Origin: a virus
Strand: one strand, 5' to 3'
Length of the DNA stretch: 40,829 bases
IMG/VR virus record: IMGVR_UViG_3300022200_000010
Coordinates: 1-40,829 of that record
Both the position numbers and the translations under genes were made by a program. The notes beneath the pieces were generated by a model. The model did not search any database, was not told the origin of the DNA, and saw only the letters and a list, made by a program, of their open reading frames with translations. Below are positions 8,284 through 14,717 of the stretch, in pieces (position 1 is the stretch's first letter; every line of letters begins with the position of its first letter).

Positions 8284-8306
8284 ACCCGCCTTGTGCGGGT
8301 TTTTTT
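8284..8306 (+). terminator. Rho-independent terminator
   Basis: The arms ACCCGC (8284-8289) and GCGGGT (8295-8300) have a 5-nt loop and are followed by seven T. It closes the head gene transcript. The 8167-8283 stretch before it holds two TTGACA motifs (near 8164 and 8203) without convincing -10 partners and no gene I can support. Confidence 0.85.
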
Positions 8307-8311
8307 CTTGC

Positions 8312-8348
8312 TGGTCGGACCACAAGCAAAGGCTTTGCTTGATACAAT
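8312..8348 (+). promoter_or_regulatory. Box B promoter (palindrome-N20-TACAAT)
   Basis: TGGTCGGACCA (8312-8322) is followed after exactly 20 nt by TACAAT (8343-8348), which has an extended -10 TG. There is no consensus -35. A second perfect palindrome (AAGCAAAG, G, CTTTGCTT; 8324-8340) fills the spacer. It drives the gene at 8368. Confidence 0.75.
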
Positions 8349-8367
8349 AAAGCAAAGGAGGCTTGTT

Positions 8368-8838
8368 ATGAATGAGTTTGAAATTCAAAAAGCAATATAC
8401 AAAAGGTTTAAAACAATAGATAAAACAATGATAGCAATGGTTAAGAACTGCTACACACTGCTTGAGAATGAATGCGATGTCTTTGGCGTTACAAAAAGCA
8501 TGATTACGCACGAATTTGAAATAAAAATAAGCAGGTCTGACTTTATCGCGGACGCTAAAAAACAGGTGAGATTTAAGCAGGGCCACACATACTCAGACTG
8601 GGTTTTAAAATCAGATGCCTACAGAAGCGGCAGTATGCCGACCAATCATTTTTGGTATATAGCACCAGCTGGACTGATAAGTATATCAGAAATACCTGAT
8701 TACGCAGGTTTCGCAGAAGTTTTTACATCTGGAATGATTTCTGTAAAGAAATATGCGCCAAAAACAAAACGAGGAAAGATGTCGGAAATTGAAATTATAA
8801 AGCACTTAGCAAAGAACTCTGATAGAGCATGGCTTTAG
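8368..8838 (+). CDS. Putative PD-(D/E)XK-fold (MmcB-like) nuclease-type protein
   Basis: This 156-residue protein has a perfect AGGAGG ribosome site. The segment ITHEFEIKISRSDF (near residues 48-61) looks like the acidic-x-lysine strand of the restriction-endonuclease-like fold. It is followed by the WYIAPAGLISISEIPDYAGF segment (near 92-111), seen in phage proteins related to the MmcB DNA repair family. Role unknown; DNA processing or host DNA attack is possible. It has its own box promoter and lies in a block of accessory genes within the late region. AT-rich compared with structural genes. Confidence 0.6.
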   Translation: MNEFEIQKAIYKRFKTIDKTMIAMVKNCYTLLENECDVFGVTKSMITHEFEIKISRSDFIADAKKQVRFKQGHTYSDWVLKSDAYRSGSMPTNHFWYIAPAGLISISEIPDYAGFAEVFTSGMISVKKYAPKTKRGKMSEIEIIKHLAKNSDRAWL

Positions 8839-8875
8839 TGGTCGGACCACACGCGCTGAACTTAGGTGCTATATT
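8839..8875 (+). promoter_or_regulatory. Box C promoter (palindrome-N20-TATATT)
   Basis: TGGTCGGACCA (8839-8849) begins just after the stop of the preceding gene and is followed after exactly 20 nt by TATATT (8870-8875). There is no consensus -35. Transcription would start near 8882, 20 nt before the gene at 8902. Confidence 0.75.
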
Positions 8876-8901
8876 GAGTGCAGTTAACAACGGAGGATGA
8901 T

Positions 8902-9468
8902 ATGAACAAGCAAGAGTTATTGGATAAGGCGGTGCATGAGTTGAAAGGTGTGCTGCCTGAGATTGCAATTTGTGAAGTTGAAGAAGGTCAGCTTTATTGT
9001 GCAACCCATAAAGTGCGTCGCTCTTATGGTCGCGGCGAGGGCGGTGCTATAATCTCATCAATCTCAGGATTCCAACAACGCGCCCGCGAGCTTGGTTATG
9101 GCGTAGAGGTAGCAGAGCCTGAGAGCTGGTATTGTTACGAAACCCAAAAAGCGTTGCGGTTGCCGCCGGTTGGGGTTGAGTGTGAGTATAACAACAGCGG
9201 CAAATGGATTAAGTGCAAGTTGGTTTTTGCAGGAAAGCATAGAGGAATGATTGAAAAGAATAATGGCGATGAGCAAGCTGTAACTTTTGAGCATTGCCTA
9301 AGAAACTTCCGCTCACTCGACTGGAACCGCAAAGCCGAAGCTGAGCGCGATAAAGTTGTTGATGCGGCTTACAATGCAATAGCAACCCCCGGCGGCATTG
9401 GCGTTTATGACGCATTGTTAGCGCTACACGACGCAGGCTACTTGCGCCTGCCAGCAGATAAAAGCTAA
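8902..9468 (+). CDS. Conserved phage protein of unknown function
   Basis: This 188-residue protein starts at ATG 8902 after a GGAGGA site. It has an acidic helical N-terminus, a middle segment LPPVGVECEYNNSGKWIKCKLVF like a recurrent phage module of unknown function, and a C-terminal helical part (DAAYNAIATPGGIGVYDALLALHDAG). No catalytic motif is visible. It has a dedicated box promoter and probably runs with the small genes after it. Confidence 0.6.
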   Translation: MNKQELLDKAVHELKGVLPEIAICEVEEGQLYCATHKVRRSYGRGEGGAIISSISGFQQRARELGYGVEVAEPESWYCYETQKALRLPPVGVECEYNNSGKWIKCKLVFAGKHRGMIEKNNGDEQAVTFEHCLRNFRSLDWNRKAEAERDKVVDAAYNAIATPGGIGVYDALLALHDAGYLRLPADKS

Positions 9469-9499
9469 ACTAACCAGGCTAACCAAATAGGAGCAAAAA

Positions 9500-9604
9500 A
9501 TGAAAAATTTTGTTGGATACGGACTTGGTTCAAAGAGCATGATGGCTGGTAAGAAACAAAAAACCCGCGGCACCAGTCGCACGCCAAACCCAAACAAAAA
9601 ATGA
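9500..9604 (+). CDS. Very small basic protein
   Basis: This ORF encodes 34 residues, strongly basic and Gly/Ser/Lys-rich, starting MKNFVGYGLGSKSMM. The ATG at 9500 follows AGGAG with good spacing, and the stop overlaps the next start (ATGA). The size and charge suggest nucleic-acid or membrane interaction, but nothing specific can be said. Confidence 0.5.
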   Translation: MKNFVGYGLGSKSMMAGKKQKTRGTSRTPNPNKK

Positions 9605-10035
9605 CAGTCTCCGATGCTGACGTCCTCACAATAGCGGCATTCATTGCCGCTCTTTTTATTAACCGGCAAGCCTTTATCCTTTTGGCTGCGCATCTTATTT
9701 GGGAAGCCGCCTTCCTTCTACCGCTCAACGATTTCTGGATGTCGCTGACTGGCGCAGTTATCTACAGCTTAGCGGCAACGGTTTATATCAAACTAAAATC
9801 AGAAATCCGTTATGTCATGCTGACCATTAGCGGCTTATATTATCTGTGCGCCGTTGACGCTTTCTTGTTTCCAACAACGGAAACAATGTATTATCTGTCA
9901 ATACCTTACTTAATCACCGCGATGGATTTGTACGCGCTTTACTTACTCTGCAACGGAGGGCGAAAACTTGTCGGAATTCATAGCCCTTTGCATAGTCGGA
10001 GTTTTGGCATACAATTGCTTCAGAAACGTCCGTAA
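9601..10035 (+). CDS. Polytopic membrane protein, about four TM segments
   Basis: This 144-residue protein has hydrophobic segments near residues 8-32, 47-63, 71-91 and 95-116, and a basic C-terminus. It is coupled to the upstream small gene by ATGA. It begins a run of three membrane proteins between head and tail genes. No holin family is recognised. A superinfection-exclusion or membrane-disturbing role is possible but unsupported. Confidence 0.6.
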   Translation: MTVSDADVLTIAAFIAALFINRQAFILLAAHLIWEAAFLLPLNDFWMSLTGAVIYSLAATVYIKLKSEIRYVMLTISGLYYLCAVDAFLFPTTETMYYLSIPYLITAMDLYALYLLCNGGRKLVGIHSPLHSRSFGIQLLQKRP

Positions 10036-10120
10036 AATGTGCAGGATGGAGCGATTACGTGAGCTTAGGCACCAGAAACGATTGGCACGACGCGCTAAAC
10101 GCGATAACGCCGATTCTTGA
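9968..10120 (+). CDS. Small single-TM protein with TTG start (tentative)
   Basis: This ORF encodes 50 residues, starting at TTG 9968 behind a GGAGG site about 9 nt upstream. It has one hydrophobic segment (FIALCIVGVLAYNC) followed by a very basic tail rich in R and K. It overlaps both neighbours in other frames. The strong ribosome site and the membrane-plus-basic pattern support it; the rare start codon and double overlap make it uncertain. Confidence 0.4.
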   Translation: MSEFIALCIVGVLAYNCFRNVRKMCRMERLRELRHQKRLARRAKRDNADS

Positions 10121-10379
10121 TTCAGTACAATACAAAGTTTATACATGGTTTGCCGGTTTGTCCGTCGGATACCAAATCAGCACCAGTAAACCTGAGTGGC
10201 TACCTGATTGGGCTGTGCCTGCCGTTGAGTACCTTTCGCAGATTTCCATTCTTGAAACAATCACAGCATGGGGCGTTGTTATGCTTGCAGTTGAGCGCAC
10301 ATTCGCCGCCATTATCCGGTTTAACCAATTCCGTAGAGAGCGCCAGTTGGCCAAGCGGCGGGAGGAAAAATGCCAGTAA
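10059..10379 (+). CDS. Small membrane protein, holin-like topology
   Basis: This 106-residue protein starts at GTG 10059, with GGAG 8 nt upstream. It has hydrophobic segments near residues 28-42 and 61-88 and a highly charged C-terminus (RRERQLAKRREEK), a pattern shared by holins. However, a second holin-like gene sits beside the endolysin at 21441, so this one may be an accessory or anti-holin protein. The stop region overlaps the next gene by 10 bp. Confidence 0.5.
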   Translation: MSLGTRNDWHDALNAITPILDSVQYKVYTWFAGLSVGYQISTSKPEWLPDWAVPAVEYLSQISILETITAWGVVMLAVERTFAAIIRFNQFRRERQLAKRREEKCQ

Positions 10380-10807
10380 CCGTCAGCACTAACGCATACG
10401 TCACCGCAGCTGAGTACGAAGCATACGCCACCGAGCGCGGCATTAGCGTTACACATGGACATCTTGACGCTGACATCATCAAGTCGGCTGACTTCATTAA
10501 CACTTATTACAACTTGCTGGAAGCGTACAGGCTACCGACCGACGACACAGCGGCAATCATCGCTATCAAGAAAGCCGCATTAAAAGCTGTTGAGTTGCAG
10601 CAGGCTGGGCGCTTGACGATTAATGCTGCTGTATTAACTGGTGGCGTTGTCCAGTCTGAATCATTCGACTTGCAAGGAACTTATTCTGAGACAGTTACCT
10701 ACGAAGCCGGAACAACGCCAACCATAAGACCGCGGACGCCTGAGCTTGATAATCTGATTCGGCAAAGTGGCGCGGCGCTGTTTTCTAGCGGATTGGTGCG
10801 CGGATGA
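10370..10807 (+). CDS. Head-tail connector (DnaT-like phage family)
   Basis: This 145-residue protein resembles the phage family annotated as putative DnaT-like ssDNA-binding protein, which occupies the head-completion adaptor position. Seen are SADFINTYY near residues 39-47, a helical region KKAALKAVELQQAGRL, and a C-terminal segment (PELDNLIRQSGA). It is the first of three overlapping joining genes (10370, 10804, 11172). In this context a connector role is likelier than a replication role. Confidence 0.65.
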   Translation: MPVTVSTNAYVTAAEYEAYATERGISVTHGHLDADIIKSADFINTYYNLLEAYRLPTDDTAAIIAIKKAALKAVELQQAGRLTINAAVLTGGVVQSESFDLQGTYSETVTYEAGTTPTIRPRTPELDNLIRQSGAALFSSGLVRG

Positions 10808-11175
10808 AAACTCCAGAACAAGTAAAAGAAAAAATTGCCAGCAAAATAGATGGCAAGATTGTCGCTGCGGGGTGGGGTAAGCCGCTTGTATTCACCGTGA
10901 CAACCGCTGGCACTTACGACCCAGTAACCGAGACAACCACAGGCGGCACGACAACGACTTACACATATCAGGCAATGCCTGGCGTTATCGACTTGCGCGA
11001 ATGGCAAGGCACTGACGTTCAAATCACTGACCGCATGGCAACGTATACGCGCATTGATGCGTTTAAGCCGTCTGTTGCTGACCGCTGCACGTTTGACGGC
11101 GTGCCGATGCAGGTTGTGCAGGCTATGTATGATGCTGCTGGTGCAACCGTTAAACTTGTGCTGAGGGCATTATGA
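10804..11175 (+). CDS. Head-tail joining / head completion protein
   Basis: This is a 123-residue protein. The N-terminal helix is followed by a Thr-rich beta region and a domain with CTFDGVPMQVVQAM near its C-terminus. The length, the fold-like pattern and the ATGA coupling to both neighbours fit the stopper/joining proteins that lie between connector and tail terminator genes. No specific family could be confirmed by eye. Confidence 0.6.
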   Translation: MKTPEQVKEKIASKIDGKIVAAGWGKPLVFTVTTAGTYDPVTETTTGGTTTTYTYQAMPGVIDLREWQGTDVQITDRMATYTRIDAFKPSVADRCTFDGVPMQVVQAMYDAAGATVKLVLRAL

Positions 11176-11579
11176 GCCAAACCGCAATCCGTGACGCGCT
11201 GACAGCCAAGATACAGTCAATCGGTTTAACACAGCCGATTATGTGGCCAAATCAGGGTAGCTTCACTACGCCAACCAATCAAATCTGGCTGCGCGTTACG
11301 CTGCTGTTTGGTGATAAATTCCAGCTGAGCCTTGCCGATTCAGACGAGCTGTTTGGCGTTGTCAGCATTGGCATTTTCACGCCAAAAGGCAGTGGTACAA
11401 AGACGGCTTATCAAATCTGTGACCAGTTAGACGCAGCATTCAGCCGTCTGAATCCAATCCCGTTTACTGGCGGCAAAATATTTATCCAATCCGTCGAGCC
11501 AGCACGGCAAACAGAAGATGAGCCTTGGCATGTTATCCAGTTTCGCGCCTCTTTTCGTGCGCCGGTTGTTAAGTTATAA
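11172..11579 (+). CDS. Tail terminator protein
   Basis: This 135-residue protein resembles the DUF4128-type phage tail terminators, which cap the growing tail tube and contact the head. It has the family pattern: an N-terminal helix (AIRDALTAKIQSIG), then WLRVTLLFGDKFQLSL, GVVSIGIFTPKGSGTKTAYQICDQL, and a terminal beta strand. It overlaps the preceding gene by 4 bp. A hairpin at 11580-11598 follows. Confidence 0.75.
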   Translation: MSQTAIRDALTAKIQSIGLTQPIMWPNQGSFTTPTNQIWLRVTLLFGDKFQLSLADSDELFGVVSIGIFTPKGSGTKTAYQICDQLDAAFSRLNPIPFTGGKIFIQSVEPARQTEDEPWHVIQFRASFRAPVVKL

Positions 11580-11598
11580 AGCCAGCGTTATGCTGGCT
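11580..11598. terminator. Bidirectional hairpin between convergent genes
   Basis: The arms AGCCAGC (11580-11586) and GCTGGCT (11592-11598) enclose a 5-nt loop between the rightward tail terminator gene and the leftward gene ending at 11606. There is no long T run on either strand, so termination would be partial. Confidence 0.5.
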
Positions 11599-11605
11599 GT
11601 GTCAG

Positions 11606-12205
11606 TTAATTATCAAACCAGAAAACAAACCTGATATTATCTGCTTGCTCTAAAATCTGATCATCATTAAAGCACCGAAGAAACTCTTTTGCTCTGCTTC
11701 TCATGACCGACTCAAGATTGTAAAGAGCGTCAACTTTATCTTCCCACGTTTTCTCTACAAAGCCAGATTGGTTTGTCCATTGACACCAACTTTCGGGGAT
11801 AATTCCATAAGAAAGCTTTTTTGCGTCATCCTCTGAAATCATGCCAGTAACTTTTGTTGGCTTAAGGTTTTTCCTGTAGTCAATAACTTGACGCAGTGTT
11901 ACAAAGCTATGGCTGTGACCATCACAACCCCATCGCTCTGACTCTGATTTTACGTAATTGGTGACATCATCTGGCAAGCCTTTTGGCTCTGAAATTGGTT
12001 CAATATCTTTCCCTCGGCTTCTTACCCCGCAAAGTTGAGCAAATGCAAAATAGTTTCTATTGCCAAACGCTTCGACCACCTTAAATTCAGGCTCATCATC
12101 TTCACCAAAATATTCGTTTTTTTTGAAGTAATCGCCGCTTCGCCACTCTGTTTTTCCGCTTACTGTTTTTTTGTACTCAATAAATCCATGAATATCGCAA
12201 CCCAT
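11606..12205 (-). CDS. Conserved MGCDIH-type phage protein, accessory gene
   Basis: This 199-residue leftward protein begins MGCDIHGFIEYK, a signature of a widespread uncharacterised phage/bacterial family. Conserved-looking blocks include FGNRNYFAFAQLCGVRSR near residues 47-64 and a central Asp/His/Cys-rich WGCDGHSHSFVTLRQV, which could bind metal. It interrupts the rightward tail operon and has its own box promoter at 12242-12278. The gene is AT-rich compared with its tail neighbours. Function unknown; opposite orientation and private promoter indicate a moron-like cargo gene. Confidence 0.75.
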   Translation of the reverse strand: MGCDIHGFIEYKKTVSGKTEWRSGDYFKKNEYFGEDDEPEFKVVEAFGNRNYFAFAQLCGVRSRGKDIEPISEPKGLPDDVTNYVKSESERWGCDGHSHSFVTLRQVIDYRKNLKPTKVTGMISEDDAKKLSYGIIPESWCQWTNQSGFVEKTWEDKVDALYNLESVMRSRAKEFLRCFNDDQILEQADNIRFVFWFDN

Positions 12206-12241
12206 TTAAAATCTCCCATTCCTGCCAAAATCGGCAAACAA

Positions 12242-12278
12242 ACTATAACCTACAAAACAGAAAACACTGCTCCGACCA
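12242..12278 (-). promoter_or_regulatory. Box D promoter, leftward (palindrome-N20-TATAGT)
   Basis: Read leftward, TGGTCGGAGCA (12268-12278; one mismatch to the palindrome) is followed after exactly 20 nt by TATAGT (12242-12247). It drives the leftward gene starting at 12205. On the other strand a TGCTACAAT extended -10 (12290-12295) could serve the rightward gene at 12319. Confidence 0.65.
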
Positions 12279-12318
12279 CCGGCGTCTGCTACAATAAAAA
12301 CAAAAAAAGGAGTATTGA

Positions 12319-12717
12319 ATGAATAGTTTCGCCGCACAGCTACAAGCCATTGTCGATAAGCGCAAAGCCACTTTAAACCAAGTGGCAAGGATGATCACAT
12401 TCGAGGTCGGCAACCGCATTATCATCAGAACGCCGGTTGATAAAGGTACGCTTGCTGGCAACTGGCTTTGGTCTGTTGGCTCGCCGGACCAGTCATTCAG
12501 CTACGGCAAGACAGGACAAAACGAATCAATCGGACAGCTAAATGCCATGATGCAGACGTTTGATACGTCGCAGGTCGGGTACTTTACCAATTCCATGCCA
12601 TACGCCAGCCGAATCGAAAACGAAGGCTGGTCACAGAAAGCGCCGAGCGGCATGGTGGCTATTACGCTGGCTGAGTATCCGGCAATCGCTGACAGGGTTA
12701 TCAGGTCGTTTGCTTAG
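12319..12717 (+). CDS. HK97 gp10-like tail completion protein
   Basis: This 132-residue protein resembles the gp10-like family of minor tail/neck proteins: an N-terminal helix, then VGNRIIIRTPVDKGTLAGNW near residues 30-49, YFTNSMPYASRIENEGWSQ near 87-105, and a C-terminal helix. The PVDKGTLAGNW and PYAxRIE motifs are characteristic of the family. In most genomes it precedes the tail terminator gene; here the leftward accessory gene separates the two. An AGGAG site precedes the start. Confidence 0.75.
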   Translation: MNSFAAQLQAIVDKRKATLNQVARMITFEVGNRIIIRTPVDKGTLAGNWLWSVGSPDQSFSYGKTGQNESIGQLNAMMQTFDTSQVGYFTNSMPYASRIENEGWSQKAPSGMVAITLAEYPAIADRVIRSFA

Positions 12718-12738
12718 TGGTCTGACCAGCGGTATACT
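12710..12738 (+). promoter_or_regulatory. Tail tube promoter with operator in spacer (Box E)
   Basis: TTGCTT (12710-12715), a 17-nt spacer and TATACT (12733-12738) make a strong sigma70 promoter for the tail tube gene at 12785. The palindrome TGGTCTGACCA (12718-12728) fills the spacer and overlaps the stop codon of the preceding gene. No -10 occurs 20 nt from this box in either direction. As at the portal promoter, occupancy should hinder polymerase. Confidence 0.7.
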
Positions 12739-12784
12739 GTTAACGGATGAGTTGCAACCAACCAATTTAATGAGGTTTTAAATT

Positions 12785-13231
12785 ATGGCCGTAATGACCA
12801 GTACAGGTACAAAGATTTTTGTATCAACCGCCACTCCGGCGACTTTCGACGCAGCCGGTTACGCTGCTTTAACTTACACTGAAGTAAAAGAGATCGTTTC
12901 AATCGGCGCTTTCGGTACGTCTGTTGACCCTGTGGAAGTTCGCACGCTGTCAAGTGGTGCGCTGCAAACATACAAGGGCCACAAAAACTACGGCGGCGTT
13001 ACCGGTGAAGCAAACTATGATGCTGCTGACGCAGGTCAAAACCTGTTACGCGCTAACATCCTGAACTCAACTGCCAACCTATCTGTAAAGGTACAAATGC
13101 CAGATGGCTCAGTGGTTTACAGCTATGGCCAATCGTTTGATGGTCAGCGCAACCCAGGCTCTGCCAACAACATGATCACAACATCATTCAGTGTGCGGTT
13201 TAACTATCCACCTGTCGAAGTCGCGGCATAA
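12785..13231 (+). CDS. Major tail tube protein
   Basis: This 148-residue, beta-rich protein has the pattern of a long-tail tube subunit: an N-terminal MTSTGTKIFVSTATP, a central VEVRTLSSGALQTYKGHKNYGGVTGE, and a C-terminal TTSFSVRFNYPP strand. It has its own strong promoter, as expected for an abundant virion component. It lies between the tail completion gene and the chaperone genes. Confidence 0.75.
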   Translation: MAVMTSTGTKIFVSTATPATFDAAGYAALTYTEVKEIVSIGAFGTSVDPVEVRTLSSGALQTYKGHKNYGGVTGEANYDAADAGQNLLRANILNSTANLSVKVQMPDGSVVYSYGQSFDGQRNPGSANNMITTSFSVRFNYPPVEVAA

Positions 13232-13242
13232 GGAGCTGACAC

Positions 13243-13593
13243 ATGGCTACTATTGCAGCAACAAACATGCATGGTACTGGCCAGCGCGCTGTTACGCTGA
13301 CCACGCTAACCGGCCCCGCTGATACTTTCACGTACAAAGAATCGACCAGTCCTGTGCTGATTATGCGCAACGCAACAGCTGGCGCTTTGTCGCCAGTGAT
13401 TGATGGTGCAGACGGAACAACAGTTCCAGTTTCAGGCGTTGGCAACATCAGCGTTGCAGGCGGCTATGCCGTCGGCTCTATCGCTGCTGGTGCAGCTGTG
13501 GCGATTCCGCTGTATTCAATCCGCGAATACCTGAAAGGCGCTATTGCTATTACAGGTGGTACTGGGTTAGTATGTTCACTGTTGGAATTCTAA
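13243..13593 (+). CDS. Virion decoration-like protein, paralogue of the 22160 gene
   Basis: This 116-residue, Gly/Ala/Thr-rich, beta-type protein shares an extended pattern with the product of 22160-22603: a LIMRNATA versus LVIFNDTA strand, then SGVGNISVAGGYA versus SGVGYRDLSVGYA, and AAVAIPLYSIREYLKG versus AAAIPLQSIRHWLKG. This indicates an internal duplication. A surface role on head or tail is inferred. A GGAG site precedes the start and a terminator (13625-13648) follows. Confidence 0.6.
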   Translation: MATIAATNMHGTGQRAVTLTTLTGPADTFTYKESTSPVLIMRNATAGALSPVIDGADGTTVPVSGVGNISVAGGYAVGSIAAGAAVAIPLYSIREYLKGAIAITGGTGLVCSLLEF

Positions 13594-13624
13594 ACCCCGT
13601 TGTCTTTCCCCGTTGTTGATTATT

Positions 13625-13648
13625 GCCCCGCTTGTCGGGGCTTTTTTT
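13625..13648 (+). terminator. Rho-independent terminator
   Basis: The arms GCCCCG (13625-13630) and CGGGGC (13636-13641), with a 5-nt loop, are followed by seven T. It ends the tail tube transcript. The ~100 bp between it and the chaperone gene hold no clear promoter. Confidence 0.85.
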
Positions 13649-13750
13649 ATGCGCTAACATAACCGAGGCTAGGCTAACGTGGCCGAAAAGCGGAACTCAT
13701 CCACCCGCCTGCCATTTGATTAACGGATGCTATGCCCTGATGAGGTTGTT

Positions 13751-14221
13751 ATGTTAGATATTCGCGCTATGAACCCCAAACACCTTGCCGAAGAAGGTGT
13801 AAAAATGACCATTTTGCACCCTGTGAACGGCACGCCGTTTCTGGCTGACGAAAGCAAAAAACCAAAGAAAGGCGAGGAGCCGGACTACGCTTATATCAAG
13901 GTTCGAGGCTCATTCAGTGAGACTGCGCAGCGTAAAAGCTTTGCCAAGATTAACGAGCTGCTAAAAAAGCGCACGCAAGCAAAAACAAAGAGCGGCAAAC
14001 CTGTGGATGTCGAAGAAGCGCCAACCATTGAAGAAACGATTGATTCTATCTGCCAAGAGCTGGCGGAAAACACAATCGAGATGCATGGCGTTGGTGATGC
14101 GGCGACAGGCTGGGTTCCGAAAACTCAGCAGGATTTTTTCACCGTCTACAAAGAACTTGTGTGGCTGCGCGACCAAGCAAAAGCTTTCTGTGACGACATT
14201 GGAAATTTTATCAAGAGCTAA
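13751..14221 (+). CDS. Tail assembly chaperone, short form (gpG-like)
   Basis: This 156-residue protein lies directly before the tape measure gene, the classical place of lambda gpG-type chaperones. ATG 13751 has GAGG 5 nt upstream and replaces an earlier ATG at 13727. It is acidic and helical, with PTIEETIDSICQELAENTIEMHGVG near residues 95-119. A slippery heptamer AAATTTT at 14203-14209 sits four codons before the stop and should divert some ribosomes into the -1 frame, giving a longer gpGT-like product that ends at 14658. Confidence 0.75.
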   Translation: MLDIRAMNPKHLAEEGVKMTILHPVNGTPFLADESKKPKKGEEPDYAYIKVRGSFSETAQRKSFAKINELLKKRTQAKTKSGKPVDVEEAPTIEETIDSICQELAENTIEMHGVGDAATGWVPKTQQDFFTVYKELVWLRDQAKAFCDDIGNFIKS

Positions 14222-14658
14222 GCGCGGAGCTTAGCTTATACGCCGAGCATCTGGCATGGCTTCACGCTGTGCCAGACCGAGCAAACAAAGACGACCGAAG
14301 AAGTCGTTATGAAGAATACAGCGCTTTTAATAGCCCGTTAGCGGATTTGCCGCCAGTTACAGCAACTTACCTGCTGGCGGATTGGCAAGCGGTCGGTATG
14401 TGCAGCAGTGGCATGAATGGACCAATACCACTGAGCTGGCAAGAGATTCAGGCATACTCGCAGATGACAGCAACGCCGTTTACGCCGTGGGAAGCTGAAA
14501 CAATCCGCACGATGTCGCGGCGATACTGCTCGAAGTTTTATGAAAGCAGGCATGAATCAACACCGCCACCATACGTTGACGAATCGCCGGAAGCGATAGA
14601 GCAGCGCAAGAAAGCAGAAACAGCGCAGATTAAAGCAATGTTTAGGGGCGCACGTTAG
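14194..14658 (+). CDS. Tail assembly chaperone extension in -1 frame (gpT-like)
   Basis: This frame is open from 14194 without a convincing start; a GTG at 14269 has no ribosome site. Entered by a -1 shift at 14203-14209, it adds about 149 residues (starting YQELSAELSLYAEHLAWLHAVPD) to the short chaperone. The fused protein would be about 302 residues. This matches the gpG/gpGT arrangement used to recruit tape measure and tube subunits. The C-terminus is charged (EQRKKAETAQIKAM). Confidence 0.75.
   Translation, partial: RHWKFYQELSAELSLYAEHLAWLHAVPDRANKDDRRSRYEEYSAFNSPLADLPPVTATYLLADWQAVGMCSSGMNGPIPLSWQEIQAYSQMTATPFTPWEAETIRTMSRRYCSKFYESRHESTPPPYVDESPEAIEQRKKAETAQIKAMFRGAR
14203..14236 (+). 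promoter_or_regulatory. Programmed -1 ribosomal frameshift signal
   Basis: The slippery heptamer A-AAT-TTT (14203-14209 in the short-form frame) is followed after 6 nt by a perfect hairpin: arms AGCTAAGC (14216-14223) and GCTTAGCT (14229-14236) with a 5-nt loop. The zero-frame stop TAA (14219-14221) lies within the stem. The downstream -1 frame is open from 14194 to 14658. Confidence 0.85.
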
Positions 14659-14669
14659 CGCCCTTTTTT
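14646..14669 (+). terminator. Rho-independent terminator before tape measure gene
   Basis: The arms GGGCGC (14646-14651) and GCGCCC (14658-14663), with a 6-nt loop, are followed by six T. The stop codon of the chaperone extension is in the hairpin. A weak TACAAT (near 14688-14693) could restart transcription for the tape measure gene. Confidence 0.8.
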
Positions 14670-14717
14670 ATTGCTGCTCTAACAGCTACAATGTACCAAA
14701 CGCATTGAGGGCATGAC

